DNA of 64,000 nucleotides, taken from positions 166,807-230,806 of the forward strand of contig SHNJ01000007.1 in the NCBI GenBank assembly GCA_004295055.1, read 5' to 3'. The notes beneath the pieces were generated by a model, which searched no databases, was not told where the DNA came from, and was given only the letters and a program-made list of their open reading frames with translations. A program made the position numbers and the translations under genes. The DNA comes from Alphaproteobacteria bacterium (GTDB lineage: Bacteria > Pseudomonadota > Alphaproteobacteria > SHNJ01). The number at the start of each line of letters is the position of its first letter. Position 1 is the first letter of the stretch. Below are positions 61,471-64,000 of the stretch, in pieces.

Positions 61471-62247
61471 TTATTTCTTCACCTTCTTAAACAACCTGTG
61501 AAAATTGTCGCTGGTGATTCTGCCGATTTCGGCCAGCGTTACGTTACGCACATCCGCTAGTTGTTGCGCGGTGTGCACGACAAAGGCAGGTTCGTTCGAT
61601 TTGCCGCGCATCGGGCCAGGCGCCAGATAGGGCGAATCGGTTTCAACCAATATGCGATCGGCTGGCAAGATTTTAGCAATATCACGCAAATTCTGCGCGG
61701 TTTTATAGGTTAGAATACCGGAAAACGATACATAACCGCCCAATTCCACCCCTGCCCACGCCAATTTCTCGCTGCCGGTAAAACAATGCAATAGAAATGG
61801 AAAAGCGCCTTTGGCGGTTTCTTCCCGCAGAATTTTTTCCGTGTCTTCATCCGCATCTCGCGTGTGAATGATCAAAGGCAACTGAGTCTTGCGCGCAAAA
61901 TCGATATGTTTGCGGAATACTTGATCCTGCACATCTTTGGGGGCGTAATCATAATAATAATCCAATCCAGCTTCACCGATGGCGATGACTTTGGAATGTT
62001 CGCAAATTTGCAGGAAATCATCATCTTCGATCATCGCTTCGGTCGATGCGTTATGCGGATGAATGCCGATGGAACAATAAATCATCGGGTTCGATTCCGC
62101 GATTTTCAATAAATTGTCGAACTGGCTTAATTTAGTACTGATACTTAGAACCTTGTCTACGCCCGCGGATTTGGCCCGCGCCAAAACGCCTGCAAGATCC
62201 GCGGATAAAGGTTCGTAATCAAAATGACAATGCGAATCGATCAACAT
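61471..62247 (-). CDS. tatD: TatD-family metal-dependent hydrolase/DNase
   Basis: 258 aa. LIDSHCHFDYEP at the N-terminus with His6 and His8, GEAGLDYYYD with the bridging Glu, PLIIHTRDADEDT, and ETDSPYLAPGPMRGKSNEP are TatD signatures. One base separates it from the metG stop on the minus strand, which makes a metG-tatD operon. Confidence 0.95.
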   Translation of the reverse strand: MLIDSHCHFDYEPLSADLAGVLARAKSAGVDKVLSISTKLSQFDNLLKIAESNPMIYCSIGIHPHNASTEAMIEDDDFLQICEHSKVIAIGEAGLDYYYDYAPKDVQDQVFRKHIDFARKTQLPLIIHTRDADEDTEKILREETAKGAFPFLLHCFTGSEKLAWAGVELGGYVSFSGILTYKTAQNLRDIAKILPADRILVETDSPYLAPGPMRGKSNEPAFVVHTAQQLADVRNVTLAEIGRITSDNFHRLFKKVKK

Positions 62248-62248
62248 A

Positions 62249-63793
62249 TTAGGTTCCGGTTTTGGCTTCTTCTTCGACGAATCTTGGGAACACAGGCTGC
62301 GCTGGATTCAAGGCTGTGCCAGATAGCAATGCCGCCCCCGCGCCAACATTGGCGAAGGTACGTTTATTGTCGGGCACATTCAAGATGTGCAAGATCTTGG
62401 CCGAAGAATCAGGCATGAATGGTTGCGAAGCCAAAGCCAGATGACGAATTACTTCGAGCAATACGTACAACACCGTTTCCATCCGTGCTGGATCGGTTTT
62501 ACGCAATCCCCATGGGGCTTGGAAATCGACATATTGGTTCGCGGCAACGACCAATGCGCCAAAAACATCCAACGATTTGCCGATCGCCTGGACATCCAAT
62601 TCCTTGCGCATTTTATCGATCAAGCCATAGGCTTGGTTCAAGATTTCCTGATCAACCGGTTGCAGGCCATTATTTTTCGGCACAACCCCGCCAACATTTT
62701 TATGAATGAAGGCAACCACACGTTGCACCAGATTGCCGTAATCGTTGGCAAGTTCCGTGTTCATCCGTCGCAGCATTGATGCATGCGAAAAATCGCCGTC
62801 ATTGCCAAACGGCACTTCGCGCATCATGAAATAACGCACTTGATCCAGGCCGTATTTTTTAACCAAACCTACCGGATCAATAACATTGCCCAGCGATTTC
62901 GAAATCTTTTGGCCTTCGTTGGTCCACCATCCATGCGCAAACACCCGTTTTGGCGGCGGCAAATCGGCGGCCATCAAGAATGCTGGCCAATAGACGCAGT
63001 GAAAACGAATAATATCCTTGCCCACCATATGCACATCGCATGGCCAGAAATTTTTAAAATCCGCACCGTTCACATCGGGATATCCGATCGCGGTGATATA
63101 ATTGCTCAATGCTTCGATCCAAACATACATGATATGTTTGTCATCATTCGGTACTGGCACGCCCCATTTAAACGAAGTACGCGATACCGACAAATCCATC
63201 AACCCGCCTCTGACGAAGCTGAGGATTTCATTGCGGCGAGATTCTGGCGCGATGAAACCAGGATTTTCTTCATAGAATTTCAGCAGCCGGTCTTGCCAAG
63301 CGGATAATTTAAAGAAGTAACTTGGTTCTTCCACCCATTCGACATCCGCGCCAGTCGGCGCCTTGCCATTGACCAATTCACTTTCGGCGTAAAATGCTTC
63401 GTCGCGTACCGCATACCATCCGGCATATTTACCCAGATAAATATCGCCTTTTTCCACCAATTTGTTCCAGAATGCTTGCGCGCATTTCAAATGGCGCGGT
63501 TCGGTGGTGCGAATAAAATCGTCTTCGGAATAATTCATGGTGCGGCAAAGATCGCGGAAATTTTGCGATACTTTATCGGTAAAGGCTTGTGGCGCCATGC
63601 CGGCCTTTTCCGCCGCCTTTTCCACCTTTTGTCCATGTTCGTCGGTGCCGGTTAAAAACCGTACATTGTACCCGTCCAGCCGTTTAAAGCGCGACAAGAC
63701 ATCGCAAGCCAGCGTGGTATAAGCATGGCCGATATGCGGCGCGTCGTTGACGTAATAGATAGGCGTGGTGATATAAAAATTCTTTTGGGTCAT
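62249..63793 (-). CDS. metG: Methionyl-tRNA synthetase
   Basis: 514 aa. Class I signature near the start in APHIGHAYTTLACDV, TGTDEHGQKVEKAA, and KISKSLGN, the KMSKS equivalent. There is no zinc-knuckle of four cysteines in the connective peptide, so it is of the shorter type. The C-terminal tRNA-binding domain of E. coli MetG is missing, as is usual in alphaproteobacteria. It charges tRNA-Met. holB precedes it by 26 bases. Confidence 0.96.
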   Translation of the reverse strand: MTQKNFYITTPIYYVNDAPHIGHAYTTLACDVLSRFKRLDGYNVRFLTGTDEHGQKVEKAAEKAGMAPQAFTDKVSQNFRDLCRTMNYSEDDFIRTTEPRHLKCAQAFWNKLVEKGDIYLGKYAGWYAVRDEAFYAESELVNGKAPTGADVEWVEEPSYFFKLSAWQDRLLKFYEENPGFIAPESRRNEILSFVRGGLMDLSVSRTSFKWGVPVPNDDKHIMYVWIEALSNYITAIGYPDVNGADFKNFWPCDVHMVGKDIIRFHCVYWPAFLMAADLPPPKRVFAHGWWTNEGQKISKSLGNVIDPVGLVKKYGLDQVRYFMMREVPFGNDGDFSHASMLRRMNTELANDYGNLVQRVVAFIHKNVGGVVPKNNGLQPVDQEILNQAYGLIDKMRKELDVQAIGKSLDVFGALVVAANQYVDFQAPWGLRKTDPARMETVLYVLLEVIRHLALASQPFMPDSSAKILHILNVPDNKRTFANVGAGAALLSGTALNPAQPVFPRFVEEEAKTGT

Positions 63794-63819
63794 AATTCCT
63801 CGTCCCTTTTTCCCGGCAT

Positions 63820-64000
63820 CTAAGCGGCCATTTTGGCCATAACGTTCAGCCAGGTTTGCTTGCCGTCAAGATACAGGAATTGCTGCTTTCCAACAAGATC
63901 TTGCATTTGATCGTAATAATCCAGCCACCCCGAAGGCGTTTTCAGCCGCAGCATGATTTCCCGCGCGCTATCGGGCTGTGTCATACTCACTGGGCGGATC
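63820..64000 (-). CDS. holB: Probable DNA polymerase III delta' subunit, C-terminal end (partial)
   Basis: 60 codons at the right edge, reading on the minus strand and ending in LNVMAKMAA before TAG at 63822-63820. The visible part is a helical tail (SAREIMLRLKTPSGWLDYYD, GKQQFLYLDGKQTWLNVM). The DGKQ segment resembles the LDRKQ stretch near the end of delta'. The call relies mainly on context: holB directly precedes metG in alphaproteobacteria. Most of the gene, including its AAA+ part, is outside the window. Confidence 0.55.
   Translation of the reverse strand, partial: IRPVSMTQPDSAREIMLRLKTPSGWLDYYDQMQDLVGKQQFLYLDGKQTWLNVMAKMAA

Noticed and set aside
1..64000. tRNA, rRNA, insertion sequences, prophage and integrase genes
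   Set aside because: Scanning all intergenic regions gave no tRNA T-arm/anticodon pattern, no rRNA, and no transposase or integrase motifs among the frames.

Overview
The window comes from an alphaproteobacterial chromosome, probably a free-living, uncultured Rhodospirillales- or Micavibrionales-like lineage of moderate GC; the exact order cannot be fixed from sequence alone. The evidence is gene order. recG / sdhE-mfd, then pdhA-pdhB-pdhC-lpd-lipA, then the RatA/Coq10 gene, pncC (cinA), pgpA, fused ispDF, dusB, ntrY-ntrX, hfq, hflX and mazG, then an MBL hydrolase-tatD-metG-holB, is a classic alphaproteobacterial backbone. Fused IspDF, a lipoyl domain on pyruvate dehydrogenase E1-beta and the NtrYX pair agree with this. 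No rRNA, tRNA, IS element, prophage or CRISPR array was seen.

Layout. 1-9.7 kb: end of gcdH with a family III CoA-transferase (glutaryl-CoA/lysine degradation), a PCu(A)C-like protein without copper ligands, parE, a YciA thioesterase, glnA, hypothetical genes and a Coq4-like protein. 9.7-13 kb: an accessory patch with a 183-bp direct repeat, small membrane proteins, a putative effector-like protein, and a promoter-led structured RNA leader in front of a 60-aa basic protein. 13-24 kb: ald, then a Lap-type adhesin secretion locus (LapG-like Tat-exported cysteine protease, TolC, RTX adhesin with 40 consecutive prolines, LssB-type ABC exporter, HlyD adaptor) and a DUF502 protein. 24-30.6 kb: recG, sdhE, mfd. 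30.6-34.4 kb: an island of orphan genes holding two paralogous families and an 11-G tract as ribosome-binding site. 34.5-42 kb: pyruvate dehydrogenase/lipoate operon in which E2 has no lipoyl domain. 42-47.8 kb: an ammonium transporter-histidine kinase fusion convergent with a large hybrid kinase, inserted into the backbone. 47.8-64 kb: backbone housekeeping genes, with a Fis-like gene where ntrBC usually sits.

How it fits together. Nitrogen sensing seems to be distributed over GlnA, the Amt-kinase fusion and NtrYX; no PII gene and no NtrBC are in the window. Surface attachment would be handled by the Lap-like locus, in which LapG would release the RTX adhesin; its usual c-di-GMP receptor LapD is not here. 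Pyruvate oxidation would depend on the lipoyl arm of E1-beta, with LipA encoded in the same cluster.

The most novel items are the leader RNA at about 12.38-12.57 kb, in which one strand can pair either with an upstream rod or with the Shine-Dalgarno sequence; the lipoyl-less E2; the dusB-fis arrangement in an alphaproteobacterium; and the 30.6-34.4 kb island. All functions are from reading sequence and motifs; no database search or folding program was run.
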